In this document: positions 12,576 to 25,600 of the stretch, piece by piece
Numbering within the stretch: the first letter of the stretch is position 1
Layout: every line of letters starts with the position of its first letter
From: Brachynemurus nebulosus
Lineage: Eukaryota > Arthropoda > Insecta > Neuroptera > Myrmeleontidae
Reading direction: 5' to 3'
Length of the DNA: 64,000 nt
NCBI GenBank assembly: GCA_035578155.1
Contig: JAPWDM010000033.1
Coordinates: forward strand, 2,005,001-2,069,000
Program-made: the position numbers and the translations under genes
The notes under the pieces: generated by a model
What the model was told of the DNA's origin: nothing
What the model saw: the letters and a program-made list of their open reading frames with translations, nothing else
Database searches by the model: none

Positions 12576-12677
12576 GTCGAAATGAGATGGATGTATGTCA
12601 GATTAGATTTAATTCAGACTTGTAGGCAACACTTTAGCCAAAAAAAAGATTGGAAAGAGTTAAGTCATACAGTATAC

Positions 12678-12832
12678 CAGTAGGTCTCAAACTGTTTGGT
12701 CCGCGACCCCCTTTGCACTTACAAATTTCAAAGACCCCCGAAATTATGAAAATGGATAAGAAATGTGTTTAAAATGGGTATGTAATCTGTAATCAGTTGT
12801 TTCTGCGTCCCCCACTTTCAGAATCACTGCTG
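12678..12832. mobile_element. 155-bp hAT-like MITE
   Basis: The ends are cagtaggtctcaaactg and agaatcactgctg, with the inner word ggtccgcgaccccc. This is the form of Charlie-like hAT MITEs. The flanks share gtatac, suggesting a slipped or mutated 8-bp duplication. It lies just downstream of the last visible DNAI1 exon. Confidence 0.75.
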
Positions 12833-13005
12833 TATACTATAATTTGTACTATGTTGTGTATTGTTTACCATTATAATCAGTCTATTCCCCTCTTCCCTCC
12901 AATCTGTTATTAGAGCTCAAACCAATGTGAACAGACTACAATTATATTACGTTATTGGTAGTGAAAAAAATTATTACGAATTATAGTTAAACTTCGTTTA
13001 CTTAC

Positions 13006-13239
13006 TTGTCATCTCCAACAAGAATAATCGGAATTTCATTGTTGAAAGCAAGGCGCGTTAACTTATTTTTCCGATGGTTTACTACGCTTTGTACACACAT
13101 TGGTTTGTATTTATTAACATTTATATCATATATATGAACTTTTCCATCATTGGTAACAGCCGCAAAAACAGTGCTTGAATACGGCGCCCATCTAACATCT
13201 CCAACACATGTTCCCAAATCAAATACGAATAATGGTTCA
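13006..13239 (-). CDS. DNAI1 exon 10, last exon visible
   Basis: 234 bp from acceptor [46 protein letters not shown], then [20 protein letters not shown] and LVGDDK, before donor GTAAGT. In the family this is followed by GH..LKLSPNLR and about 35 more residues; no exon with that content was found to the left. Confidence 0.93.
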
Positions 13240-16200
13240 CTAAAATATCGCCATAAATAAGTAACCAATACGACATAATAGTTATTTGTGTATTAAGAGC
13301 GCAAAATGGTATATTGCCGCTCGATTGAGAATGTTGACGCCGCTAGGCGGAGCGCGTTATTCTCATGAGAGCGGCAATGTTATTTTGTGCTCGAATTACA
13401 CACAAAAGTTTTTCTACAATCTTATAAAATGTATTTTTTATTTAAAAGATACTTGAAAATATAAACAACGCCTACCCGATTTGTAATTAAATATACGTTG
13501 AGCGAGCGACAAAGTATTACTTTTCCGCTTTAAAGCGAAAAGTAGTACTTTGTTGCTTGGCAACTAGAGCCTCCGCAAATATACGTTTTGCGTTCTCTTC
13601 AGAGGGCGCAAAAGCCTACTTTCCACTAAGATTGTAGAAAAAACAATTGATTTGCATTAGAACTATACTTACGTTCTACCATCTTCCCATATCTTAATTC
13701 GCCAGTCTCCACTGCATGATATAAATATATTATTATTATAGTGATTGAAATCAATACGATATACCGGCATATCATGAGCTGGGTAAGTTACAATATGTAG
13801 GAATGAATATTCTGTACTGCATTTGTAAATGGAACCTTCCTCTGTTCCTACCATATATAATTGTGGATCATCTGGATGCAATCTTAAACAACTTCCACAT
13901 CCTAATAATAAAATATTTAAACTTTTTCTAGTTTAAATCCATCGCAAAATAAATTTTTAATAATTAAAAGAATTCAAAGCATTTCATTATTAATCTGTCA
14001 ATCATCCAACAACACAGAGTTTAACTTTTCCATAAACTTACATAATGAAAAAACCTTCCTGAATTCTTGTTTACATGTTTGGTGTCTGACTTCGTCCGCC
14101 TTGAACTTGACTTAACTGTTTTACATTTTTGCAGGGACGTGGAAAGGAATAGCGGGACCGGGGAAAAAACACATTTCTTAAAAATTTCTCCTCCAAAAAT
14201 AAGTGACGAGCAAAAAAAGCTCGTTTTCTTTTCCCGAGCCCCGATCGATCGCTACGGGCCTCCTTTTCCAGCCCTATAGCCTTGTCATAAATATGATTAA
14301 CCATAAACTTGATGAGTTAAGTAGGTATATCTCTAGTTCTCCTGACGGATAGCTTTATTATAATTGATTACTATTGTAATTTAGACCCTAAGAACTATGT
14401 CGGTAAAATCCTCATCGAAATCCTTGAGAAAATGAACTCATAGAAATTATAGATTCTCAAATGCATATCAAAATCCGACAAGACTTTTACTGATGTTATT
14501 AAAATCTATAAAGTCTAACGAACAAAAAGACTTCGACTTGTTTGGCTTCTATTTGACCCTAATAATACTCTTCAGTAGATTTTTAAAAAATATCTGCATA
14601 GAAACTCATCTATGAATTTGTATAATAGTATAAAGAAATTTAAGTTCGCTTTAGTTATAAATTTGCAAGGTTAGCTTTACGTCATATTTATTTATTTTAA
14701 TGACAATTAAAAAAATACAGACCTAATAACCTTACTAATGTCCCATCTGGTCCCGGTATTGGTGATGAATCCATGTACAAACTCATTACCGTGGTCACTG
14801 AAAATGAATTTAGTAGCAACACCCATTGATTTACCTTCCCATCACCGGAAATTGAGAAGAAATTAAGATCCCCGTCGGGTAAATCTTTAGCCCATTGTAC
14901 CTAGGAAATGAGTTTTGTTTTTTAAAAATTCACAGACTAGAAGTTGAATTATTCGAGAATATCAAAATAATTTTACCTCCCAAACAATATCGGTATGTTT
15001 TTGATTAATAGGATCACTACGAAACTGAGGCATTTGCGTCGTTTGTTGCACATTATAGACATATACATTTCCATCATATAATCCCACAACCACAAAATAA
15101 GGATTTGTTGGATGAATGTCAACACACATAACCCCGGTATTTGTTTTACAAATACTTTCTGGATATGACGGGTTTTTTACCGTAAATAAGCACATGTAAC
15201 CTTCATCCAAACGATTTGTAAAATCAACTAGAATTTTTACAGGTATTTAATTTATGTCAACTAGTCAATTTATTACAAAAACAATCAGCTATGAATACTG
15301 AATAAAAGTAATTACAGGATCCGAATGTTACAGCAAATAAGTCATAATACCAAGGATTACATCGGATATCCGTAACAGTCATTTTTTTCGCTTTATCATA
15401 ACTAAATTTCCATAGTGGTAATAAAGTTCCCACACCTTCCTTAAACTCATCTGCTGGGTCATCCCAAAATCTATAATCTTTATTAACAATGCAGATATAA
15501 AAAAACGAATAATTTATAATAAAAGTACATGTATTTTAAAGAAATATGTTTACCTTGTGCAATATCATTATAGGTATTTTGATTAATCATTCGCTCTAAT
15601 ACGTTAGCTGCAATAGCTAATTTTTTATTTATTACTTCTTGCTGGCTTAATTTTTTTACTGTAGGTCCTTTCTTCTTCGTCGGTTTTTTCTTTTTTCCTT
15701 CTTTCAGCTTTTCTTGCTTTTCATGATCTTCATTTAACGCATCGTAAATCATCCATTGATGAACTTGATTTGAATATGTTGCTCGAGGAGGTGGAAAGGT
15801 TTGTGCTTCCCCAGTCTAAATGACATATATGTAAAATTATTGTTTATCATCTAAATTTTTGTTTATTTATAAATGTTTTAGATGTAAATAATTAAATTAA
15901 TTTTTACTGTGCTAATTTTACCCGATAATAAACTAGATAAGTCAAAGCAGCACGTTCACTGTAGTTAAACATATTTAACACTTTTTTGGGACCACTTTGT
16001 TCTTGTTCTTCCTCTTCTTCAGCACGCATGTCTTCACGTGCCTCTCCTTCCTCACCTTCTTCTTCCTCTTCTTCCTCACCTTCTTTGCCTACATCATCAG
16101 AAACTATTCCTTCATCAGCTACAGGTTTTTTTATCTCTTTTTCAACTTCTTCTTCTTCTTCTTCAAGAGCATTTTCAGCTTCTTCTTCAATGTCTGCAGC

Positions 16201-19200
16201 TAATTATTATTTTAATTATTATTTTTATTTTTTAGATAATTAGTAGAGAAAAAATAATCAATTATAAAGAATCTTATACAGAAACTTTGATGATTCTAAT
16301 TTTGTGGTATAATACTGTTAAATTAGTTACTTGCTACACTTACGATTTTCTCCTTTAAAAATAAGATAATTTTTATATTCTTGAGTACCGCGTTCTAATA
16401 TAGTGCCTTCAAAATTAAACAGCACAACGGTGTCACCGGGGTCTGGTAGGAGTTCATAGTAACCAGTTTTATAGTTATATAGAACAGGATTATCGGGCTT
16501 GATAGGATTTTTCACAGTAAGTACTTTTGTAATTTCTTCTTCGATTTCCTAAAATATAATTACATGTTATCACGTTTTTATGGTATTTTTGTAAATTCTC
16601 TATAATGTATCTGCTCTTAATGTTGATTCAATACTGGTTTAAATATTTTGAAGATACCAAGAATAAGAAGAGTTACGAAAAGTATTAACTGAATAACTTG
16701 TTTAAGATTATACGCTGTGTATAGTATCAGTATAGTATCAGTATTGTATCATCGTAGATTGAATATTAGGTTATCAATCCCATAGTTCTTTACCAATCAA
16801 AAGTAATTTAATGTTTGTTCCTTCTCTTGAAAGGGGAGAGGCTGGGAGAGAAGAGACTCAAAAAGTTTTAATTCCAGTTTTGATAATCGCAGAATTTTGA
16901 AACTTTTTGTCCAGTAGTAGCGCTTGAGGACTGGGAATAAATGAAAATCTGATACCATAAGGTCCGGACTATATAGTGAGTGAGAAACACTAATCCATCC
17001 TAGCTCCTTCAGCTGTTTATGAGCAGGCCCGGATCCAATAAGTGCGGGGCCCGATTGGATTTTTTTTGTGGGGCCCTATGTATATTAAATATTTATACAA
17101 AATGAAAATTCTTCTAAAATAGCACCATAATATTAGGATGTCTCATAAATAATGTCGGTTCTCAATGTTCACTTTGTTTATTTAATGGTCATACAAAAAG
17201 AAAATCTTAATATTCAAAGTATAGTCCATCGTATTCTATAGTTCTGACCCAACGTTCAGCTAACTTTTTGAGGCCTTACGAACTGTATAAAATAAAGCGT
17301 AGTAAGTCGTTAGTCATGAAACCAACATTACTTATGAGTAGGTATCGCACATTTTTCGGATCAAACAATATCGTTTTTTTATATGCAGGCAGATAGACAG
17401 ATAATATGTGTGAATTGTATATATATTTATGTTTTATTATAATATCTATTCGTTTGTATTCACATTAATCACATTAAGTGCGATATACCTGCATTTACAA
17501 AACACGAATGCTGTTTGATCCGAAAAATGTCCGATGCCTACTTATGAGACACCCTAATAATTAAAACGGCTAGAAGAATAGAGAACTGTAAATGCAATAA
17601 ACAATTATTACCATTTGATACTAGCTACATCCAGGACCGGATTAACCCTGAGTGCCGCGCTGGGCACCGTGAAAAATGCCGCTCCTACCTTTTGCTTAAA
17701 AAGAAAAAAATCTTAATTTTTTTTTTTCTGAAATTTTCCTTAAAACTAACTGACGAGCAAAAAAAAAGACGTCAATTACAACTTTTGCCGCTCTGTTTTT
17801 CAACATCTGCCGCCGCTAGGCCATGGCCTAGATTGGCCTATTGGCTAATCTGGCCGTGGCTAATTCTATTTAATGGCTAGTGCAGCACAACAATGACTAA
17901 TGTCAAAAAACGAATCTGAGTGCGAGTGCACCGAGTAAAACGCATATAAAATAGAATATGAGTAACTGAGGGAGAAGACAGTACTATCCGATGCATTTCA
18001 TATTTCATACATGAAACATCCTTCTTAAAAAGATTACGAAATATGTTTCTTTCTTTCTCGCACGTGTATTATAAAAAGAATTCTTCCTGTATATTTTTAA
18101 TTATTTGAATAATTTATAATTGATCCTTTTACGCTTTAAAGGGTCTAGCAGGTTAAGATAGGGTTTGCAGCCCCAGAGAGGCCTATTAAAAATATGTTAT
18201 CTTGCGATATCGGTGAGTAATAAATATACCACTGGCACTTATTTTAGCCTCTCATCTCTCTGCGTTCTGGAGGTATTTGACCATATATATGCTAGAGCGG
18301 GTATTTTTGGAATTTTTTTATTCCGAACTATTACATCCAGACTGATAAAATCAAGACTGTTTATTAGGTAGTACGTTGTGTTATATTCTGTATTTTTTGC
18401 AGAATTTTCTAACAATTTCTACCACCTAAAAAAATTAAAAATAAAATATTCCTATTTTTTTTCCATAGTTCTCGAGAGAGGTACAATCACAGAAAAAATA
18501 TATAATGTAGCTTAGTATGTCTATTATTATCACTAAAAAGTGCATTCGGATCAGATGGGTGCAACACTTCGAACAAAATAAAATATCTTTATGACCGCTC
18601 TAGAGTACTCACCACTTCATATTTGTCTTTCATATAAACTTGCTTATATACATACCATATGCACGATTGATATATAGATTATATAGAGTATATGTACGGT
18701 ACAGTGTAGTCAAAAGTCGATATGCAGCCTCTTCGCGGAATGACTCGTTTATCCTAGGTTTCACCAACGCTTTTCGGCAAACCCCGAAATAGGTTCCTGT
18801 TTCGGCCTTTGACTGATGTATTTTTAGTCAAACCTAGAAATACCTAACTTTTTAGTAAAACGTCGAAAGTAAAATAATCTGTTTCGGGGTTTTCCTAGGC
18901 TATCCTAGACGCAACTAAGGCAACTCGGTCAAACGTCAATTTGTACTGCACTTGTTGCATGTTTAAACAGGTTTTTGCATGCGAGCCTAACTCTTTGCGG
19001 TATTCTAATAAATTTATTTATCATTCGGTATTTGTGCATTGAACGTGCGGGAGTGTAAGCTTATAAAGACTAAGCTTACACGAATCAAACTAAAAAAAAC
19101 GCAAAAAAAGTATGCAAATGTCACAAAAGAGTGCGTTAACTTGTATTTAGATTTATGTCAAATATGTCAAAAGAAAAAAAGTCACTCGAAAAAGGGGCTA

Positions 19201-22200
19201 GTAGTTAAACTGTTATTATTCAAAGAGATTCGCGCACCGGGACAAGTGGACCTCATAGACATCCAAACATGTTCTAATCATAAATGTAAAAGATCGAACT
19301 TATTGTGCAACTCAAACTGTCATAACGCATCACCTTGTCAAAATAAAGAGTAGATAATTTTTTTCATTATTTCATTAAGGGCTTATTCCGAAATATAATC
19401 CAGTATACTGGCCAGTGTTAATGACATCATGACTTCGACGCCATATTGTACTGGTAGCATCTATATCTATCATATCTATGATTCACAACTAAGGCTGCTC
19501 GTCCATTGGTTGCGTAGGCGTATGAAATTTAATGCGGACGAATACGCATGAAACGGACGAACGTTCCAAGCAGCTGTGAAGCAATACATCCTCGTCCATT
19601 GAAAGCGTCTCTCTCAATGGACGAGGATGTATTGCGTCACAGCTGTTTGGATCGTTCGTCCGTTTCATACGTATTCGTCTGAATTAAATTACGCACGACT
19701 ACGCATTCAATGGACGACCAGCCTATAAGTGTCAAAGTTACGACAACGCATGGCCAGGCTGGCCAGTGAATTTCGGAACGATTCACCAGCATGGCGTCGA
19801 TTTATGACGTCATTCACACTGGCCAGTATGCTGGATTATATTTCGGAACACACGCTAATTATATACCTATTGTCATGATACAAAATAACAATAACCAATT
19901 TTATTTCTTGTTGTGATCATTTGTCAATTCATTCCTAAAATATAGGAACAATAAACATTAAAATTACAAATATTCTTTTATTATAGCTAATAATTAAATA
20001 ATTTAGGTTTAACTGGTCAAACCTCGATTTCATCAAATTGAGTTTCGGCGTTTGACTGTCCAAAATAGTCTCTCCTAGGATTAACCAAAAATTCGTTAGT
20101 CAAAGGTAGAAAAGCCCTATTCGTTTGGACTTAGACTAAGACGTTATCTCAAACCTGAGGTTTGACTAGGCAAACCTAGGAGTGCCGGCGCTTCGGTGTT
20201 TGACTATAACATATATACCCCCTTACCTCATACACTCGTCACTCATAAAAATCGTTTCGTTTTAGATGGAAATCAACTGTAACTACTACTTGATTATATA
20301 TTTATAAGCAAGTTTATATGAAAGACAGATATGAAGTGGTCAGTACTCTAGAGCGGTCATAAGGATATATTATTTTTTTCGAAGTGTTGCATCCATCTGA
20401 TCTGAATGCACTTTTTAGTGATAATAGTAGACATACTAAGCTACATTATATAATTTTTCTGTGATTGCATCTCTCCGAGAATTATGGAAAAAATAGGAAT
20501 TTTTTATTTTTAATTTTTTTAGGTGGTAGAAATTGTTAGAAAATTCTGTAAAAAATACAGAATATAGCACAACGTACTACCTAAAAACAGTCTTGGTTTA
20601 ATAAGTCTGGATGTAATAGTTTCGGAATAAAAAAATTTCCAAAAATACCCGCTCTAGCATATATATGGTCAATTATCTCAAGAACGCAGAGAGATCAGAG
20701 GCTAAAATAGGTGCCAATGGTATACTTATTACTCACCGATGTCGCAACATAACTTATTTCTAATATGCCTCTCTGGGGCTGCAAACCCTATCTTAACCTG
20801 CTAGACCGTTTCGAAAAATAACTTTCTGTTAATTTTGGTGCTGATGCGAGGCCCCTTCAAGCGCGGGGCCCGATTGGGCCCAATCGCTCCAATCGCCTTA
20901 TACCCGGGTCTGCTTATGAGTTAACTTCGCGCTATGAGGATACGTATTGTTAAACAGAGACTGGACTCTAATCTGTTAATTTAATTTTGTTTGTATAGCA
21001 TCAGTTAGTTTGCGGAACTACTCCATGTACTCTACTGATATTCATGTTTACTTAGGCTCATAAATTTTTCAGAAAATCATAACTTGCGAATTCCAATTTA
21101 CAACTAAATTAATTGGGTTTACGCTAAGTTAGCAGGTTTTTACCTCGAATAAGGCATGGCGTGTATCATTTTCATAATGTGTCCAATCTTCCCTGTGCAA
21201 GGGAAACAATAAACTGTGATGAACGGTAGCATGAGTGACCCCGTTGTCGTCAATTTATATATGAAACGTTCATCGTGGCATGACTCTGTGATATCTTATT
21301 GAGTTAAGGTCAGGTTAAGAATCACACGGTATAATAGAAGCGCAGGCCCGTGAAGAGAAATGACGGGCCCCAAGAATACACTACATTTTCAAAAATTTTA
21401 CTCCGAAAATATAAGTGATGAGCAAAAAAGTCTCTCTACTTTTTTCTGCCCCCCCCCCTGCCGACAGCTACGGGGCCCTTCTTCACGTCTGGGCCCCGGG
21501 GCTGCAACCCCGGCTACCCCACCCTCTCATCGGACTTGTTGAAGCGTCTTTTCAAAATCGTGCGTGCTGTGGTCTGACTGCTACTAAACTTTGTAGCACA
21601 AAACCTCTTCGTTGAAACTGATGAGTCGAGCTTAAATGTATCTTCGCCATAAAAGATCTTCGTGTGTACTGGCACGAACTGTTAGGTACCTTTGTATCTT
21701 AATGCTCGCTTAAATTCAAATATGAAAAAGTTTCTTGAAAAACTGAAAGTGGTAAGGATTTACGGGACAATTTTATTTAATAAATTGGTATATTCAATAT
21801 ACAATAATTATAGACTGCCCTCTCGCAGTCTCTCCCCCAAGAAAAGTTCTATAGAAATTAAGAAATTATTACGAAATTTATTGTATAGAATCAGAGGCGT
21901 ATCTAGGGTGGGGTAAGTGATAGAATATAATTTGGATTAATTGTAAAAAAAAAAAATAGGAAAGTAAGTGTACCTAATATATTCGTATGTTCAGTGCCGG
22001 ATTACACTAGGGGCACGCGGGGCAAATTTTTAAAGCCGGCAAAATTTAGGACACTCGTGATATTTTTTTTATCTTTTCTCGTCACTAATTTTTGATAGGA
22101 AAAGGTAAATACTCCTGTCGCAGCATCCTGCATAACATAGCGAATTTCCGTTTATAAAAATTAGTTTTTCTTGGAAACTAGTTGACATACAATAATAGTC

Positions 22201-22426
22201 TGAAGACCTATTTTATGTGATTTTTTCTTCTCTTTCCAATGGTATAAAAAATTTTTGAATAAGTGGAAATTTTGGCAAAAAACTAATTTTTTTCACGAAC
22301 AAAAACCATGTTTCTGGCATCGGACGTGTCTGGCTAACGAACTTGTCCAACGGTTTGGGGCTTCCAACATTTCTACCAAATTTTGTAAACCTAGGACATT
22401 TCGTTCGAGAGTTATCGTGCGGACAC

Positions 22427-22518
<92 letters not shown>

Positions 22519-22572
22519 GTATATATATACATATATATATACACACACATTTTAAAATTTATATATATATAC

Positions 22573-22667
<95 letters not shown>

Positions 22668-25600
22668 TGAATATTATTTTCGGTTTCTAGGGACCTCAAA
22701 ACAAATTTCTGCCATGGTGCCGGCCTCAAGTCGCGTCATGACAGTGGCTGAATTCCATTCTGGAAATTCGCTAAAAAGTGGAAAAGTTAATAAGAATTTT
22801 TATTTTTATTTTTTCAGGGGTGGTATTTTTCACAATGCTCTGTGCGGCACTTAGCGGGTAAATTCGGGCCCGCGTATATTTATAATGAAGGTATTTAATA
22901 CCTACATATTCCTGCTGAAAGATAATTTCAGACAAGTTAAAAATAACCAGTGTCATTCCTAAAGAAGCAGTAAATTTTAGCAAATACTCTCATATTATTA
23001 CTGATTACCTGAAGTCAAATTATTAAATATAATAAGTAATTAAGTTTAATAATAAGTCACAGACGAAAATATACAAATTTTAAATTCTATTCGTTGTAAT
23101 TTGTAGCATTAAAAATAGTTCTCCTATTTTGCATAGCCTTGAAAAACTTTGTATTTATATAGACAAGTTGCGTACTTTTAAAATTCGACTGTTTTGCTGC
23201 CTATCGGGAAACCAAGTCAACCCTGGCGTTCGCTATTACCTCAAATATACCGTGTGAGTTTTTTGAAAGTTGCCATTTTAATTACAGCCAAACCGTTGAT
23301 TTAATCGAAAAATTGTTCAAATAAGAGTTGTAGATATCGACGGGGGCAACCAATTGCTATAATCAGGAGCTTTATAGCTCTTATGGTTTTCGAGCTATGA
23401 TACAAACTTACCTTCTTTTAAATGGAATAGTATACTTATTTGTTGATAAAAATTATTCAATAAAGCAACAGAAACAAAAAATTAAAAAATAAAAATTTTT
23501 ATCTAAAGTTTTTTTTTTCAAATTTTGCAACTTTCGCGCTTAAAAGTGATTTATTTAAGTGAATTTTGGTGAGTTTAAGAGCGTCTAGGTCAAACAAGCC
23601 TTATAATTACGGAAAGTAGCTAAGCGGTAATTGTATTTATGCTACATAGGTGGCTTTACCGTATAGGCTTTCCTAGAGTCCCTATAATAAATAGAGTCGT
23701 GACATGTCATCCATTTTCTTTCCAAAACAGAGCGGGAAGCTTCGAAATTAATTATCACATGTTTGTGTAAATAGTTTTGAGTACATAATTATTGTTAACA
23801 GGTTATGAATTTATGAACAATTAAAAAAATTTAATTTAATTATTCTTTCTAGGTTAAACTAAAAAATGGTTTTGTTAAATATTTTTTAACTTATTTTCGA
23901 TTTATTTTATCCAACGTTAGACAGAAAATGCCGGAACCAATCAATGTTCACCACACAAGTCATGACTCTATTTATTATAGGGACTCTATTTTAGTATAAA
24001 TGAAAATGGCCAAATTAGAAATTTAGAATTTCAGCTATTTAACTAGGCAAATTTTATTAATTTTTATTCAATTTTTGGTGTTCATATGGATTTATAACTA
24101 AAATGTATCTTCCTGGAATATAATTAAATCAAGTAAGTACTTCATATTATGTAATTATTAAAAATAAGTATAATTTTTAATTTTAAATTGAAATTATTTT
24201 ATAGGTTAAATAAAAATGACAGAAAAGTCCAATTTGAAACGAGAATAAAATTTATTTAGGAATTTAAAAATTTTGAATGCCTGTGGAATACAAAATCTCC
24301 TTTATTTAAAAATAGAGCCATGCGGGAAACGTCTTATAAAAAAGTTGTAGAAGCAATGATCATATGGGGGCCAAGTCTTGAATTTAGATATCACATAACA
24401 CATGTGGAAAAATGACGTCATGTGAGAAATTAACACATTTTTTTCCAGTTACAAGTCTTGAATATTTTATCACAAAATTTAGTGGTTTTTAATTTCACAG
24501 TGATATAATTATTAACAGAAATATAACCACAGCTATATAGGTTGTGCTATTTTGTTTTCACATGTGATACCAATTAATTTTTTAAGTAAAATGCAAATAA
24601 TATCAGCAGATTTTTGGAAAACTCACGTCTTTTCGTAAATTTTAAGTTATTACAACTTTATTATTAAATTTATTAAAATTTTACTGAATTTTAACCAAAT
24701 ATTTTTTTAAAATTTGACTCTGATGATGACCGAAAGGGTTGAAACGTTAAGTAAAAAGAATATTATTTTTCGTGAAATTGACAAAGTAATTAAAACTTTA
24801 AATATTTTCAATATTAAAAATTTGAACATTTTGAACATTTATTTAACACTTATCATTAGTGTATTGGTGGTGAATGTAGGTTTAGATTTTTAACCCTCCT
24901 ATTTTATCAATTCTTTAAAATTTAGGTATTTGACCATATTTTACTTTTGAACTGACTTCAGTTTTTCTAAATAAAATAAAACAAAAGAAATGAAAATAGG
25001 GCTATATCTACATAGAAATTTTTTCTGGGAGTTCTTTTCGATTTGCGCTTTGAATACGAGCCTTATATGTTTCTTCATAAAAATCTAGAAATATTTAAGA
25101 TGTTTTCATTTATCTGCGTAAAATGCTTCTAAGAGGTAATATTAACCCCTAAATTTGGAACTTCAAGGGAATAGTTGCGAAATTTCGTACACATATATTT
25201 AAAATGATTAAATGAGACTAATTTTAAAAGAATCTTTATAATAATTAGCGAAATTTACATTTACTAGAATGTTTAATGAATAAACAAAACTTTTCAAAGT
25301 TTAAATTAATAATTTTATGTATCTCAGTAGCTGTTTTGTAAGAATAAGAAAAAATAATATTCATTTTTTTATAGGTAACTAACAAGGAAAGGGCAAGAAG
25401 TCGAAAATTCAAAAAAATCTGAAACTTTGTCAGTATGTAGAGGGTGGCTACCTAATAACATAAAAAATATCAGTTGCTGCAAAAAAACGTTTTTAAGGGG
25501 TGAATCACCCCCTCAAAGTTGGAACTCAAAAATTTAAAAATCGATGAAATTTTGTTTATATGTACCTTAAAAAGTTCTAGTAACAAATACAACATTATTT

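Larger units (their letters stand above)
10362..12640 (+). mobile_element. Degenerate Ty3/gypsy retrotransposon, no LTRs seen
   Basis: Remnants of gag, reverse transcriptase, RNase H and the start of integrase follow in the usual Ty3/gypsy order, interrupted by stops and frameshifts. The protease and the nucleocapsid part of gag are missing between about 10800 and 10840, where gag-like sequence runs straight into reverse transcriptase. The integrase core stops soon after 12570. I could not find long terminal repeats on either side, so the copy is truncated at both ends or its LTRs have decayed. The order and wording resemble K02A2.6-like elements of invertebrates. Confidence 0.85.
18142..20807. 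mobile_element. Foldback element with about 580-bp arms
   Basis: The left arm 18142-18720 and the right arm 20230-20807 are inverted copies (tips ggtctagcaggttaagat). The middle holds further elements: an inverted pair with ctaggttt words at about 18735-20205, an integrase remnant at 19039-19353, and two more nested hairpins. No target duplication is evident. Confidence 0.88.
17024..20912. mobile_element. hAT-type element opened up by later insertions
   Basis: The left end caggcccggatcc and the right end acccgggtctg are bracketed by tttatgag (17016-17023) and cttatgag (20913-20920), 7 of 8 bases alike. Next to each end lies gcggggcccgattgg. Between them sit at least three other elements (17136-17554, 17632-17858, 18142-20807), so the original element was short and served as an insertion target. 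Confidence 0.75.

Noticed and set aside
15986..16243. Serine-, phenylalanine- and leucine-rich plus-strand frames
   Set aside because: They are the complement of the glutamate-rich DNAI1 exon 4 on the minus strand.
21892..22095. Single hAT-like left ends (cagaggcgtatctagg, cagtgccggattac)
   Set aside because: No matching right end or 8-bp duplication was found, so I did not list them as elements.
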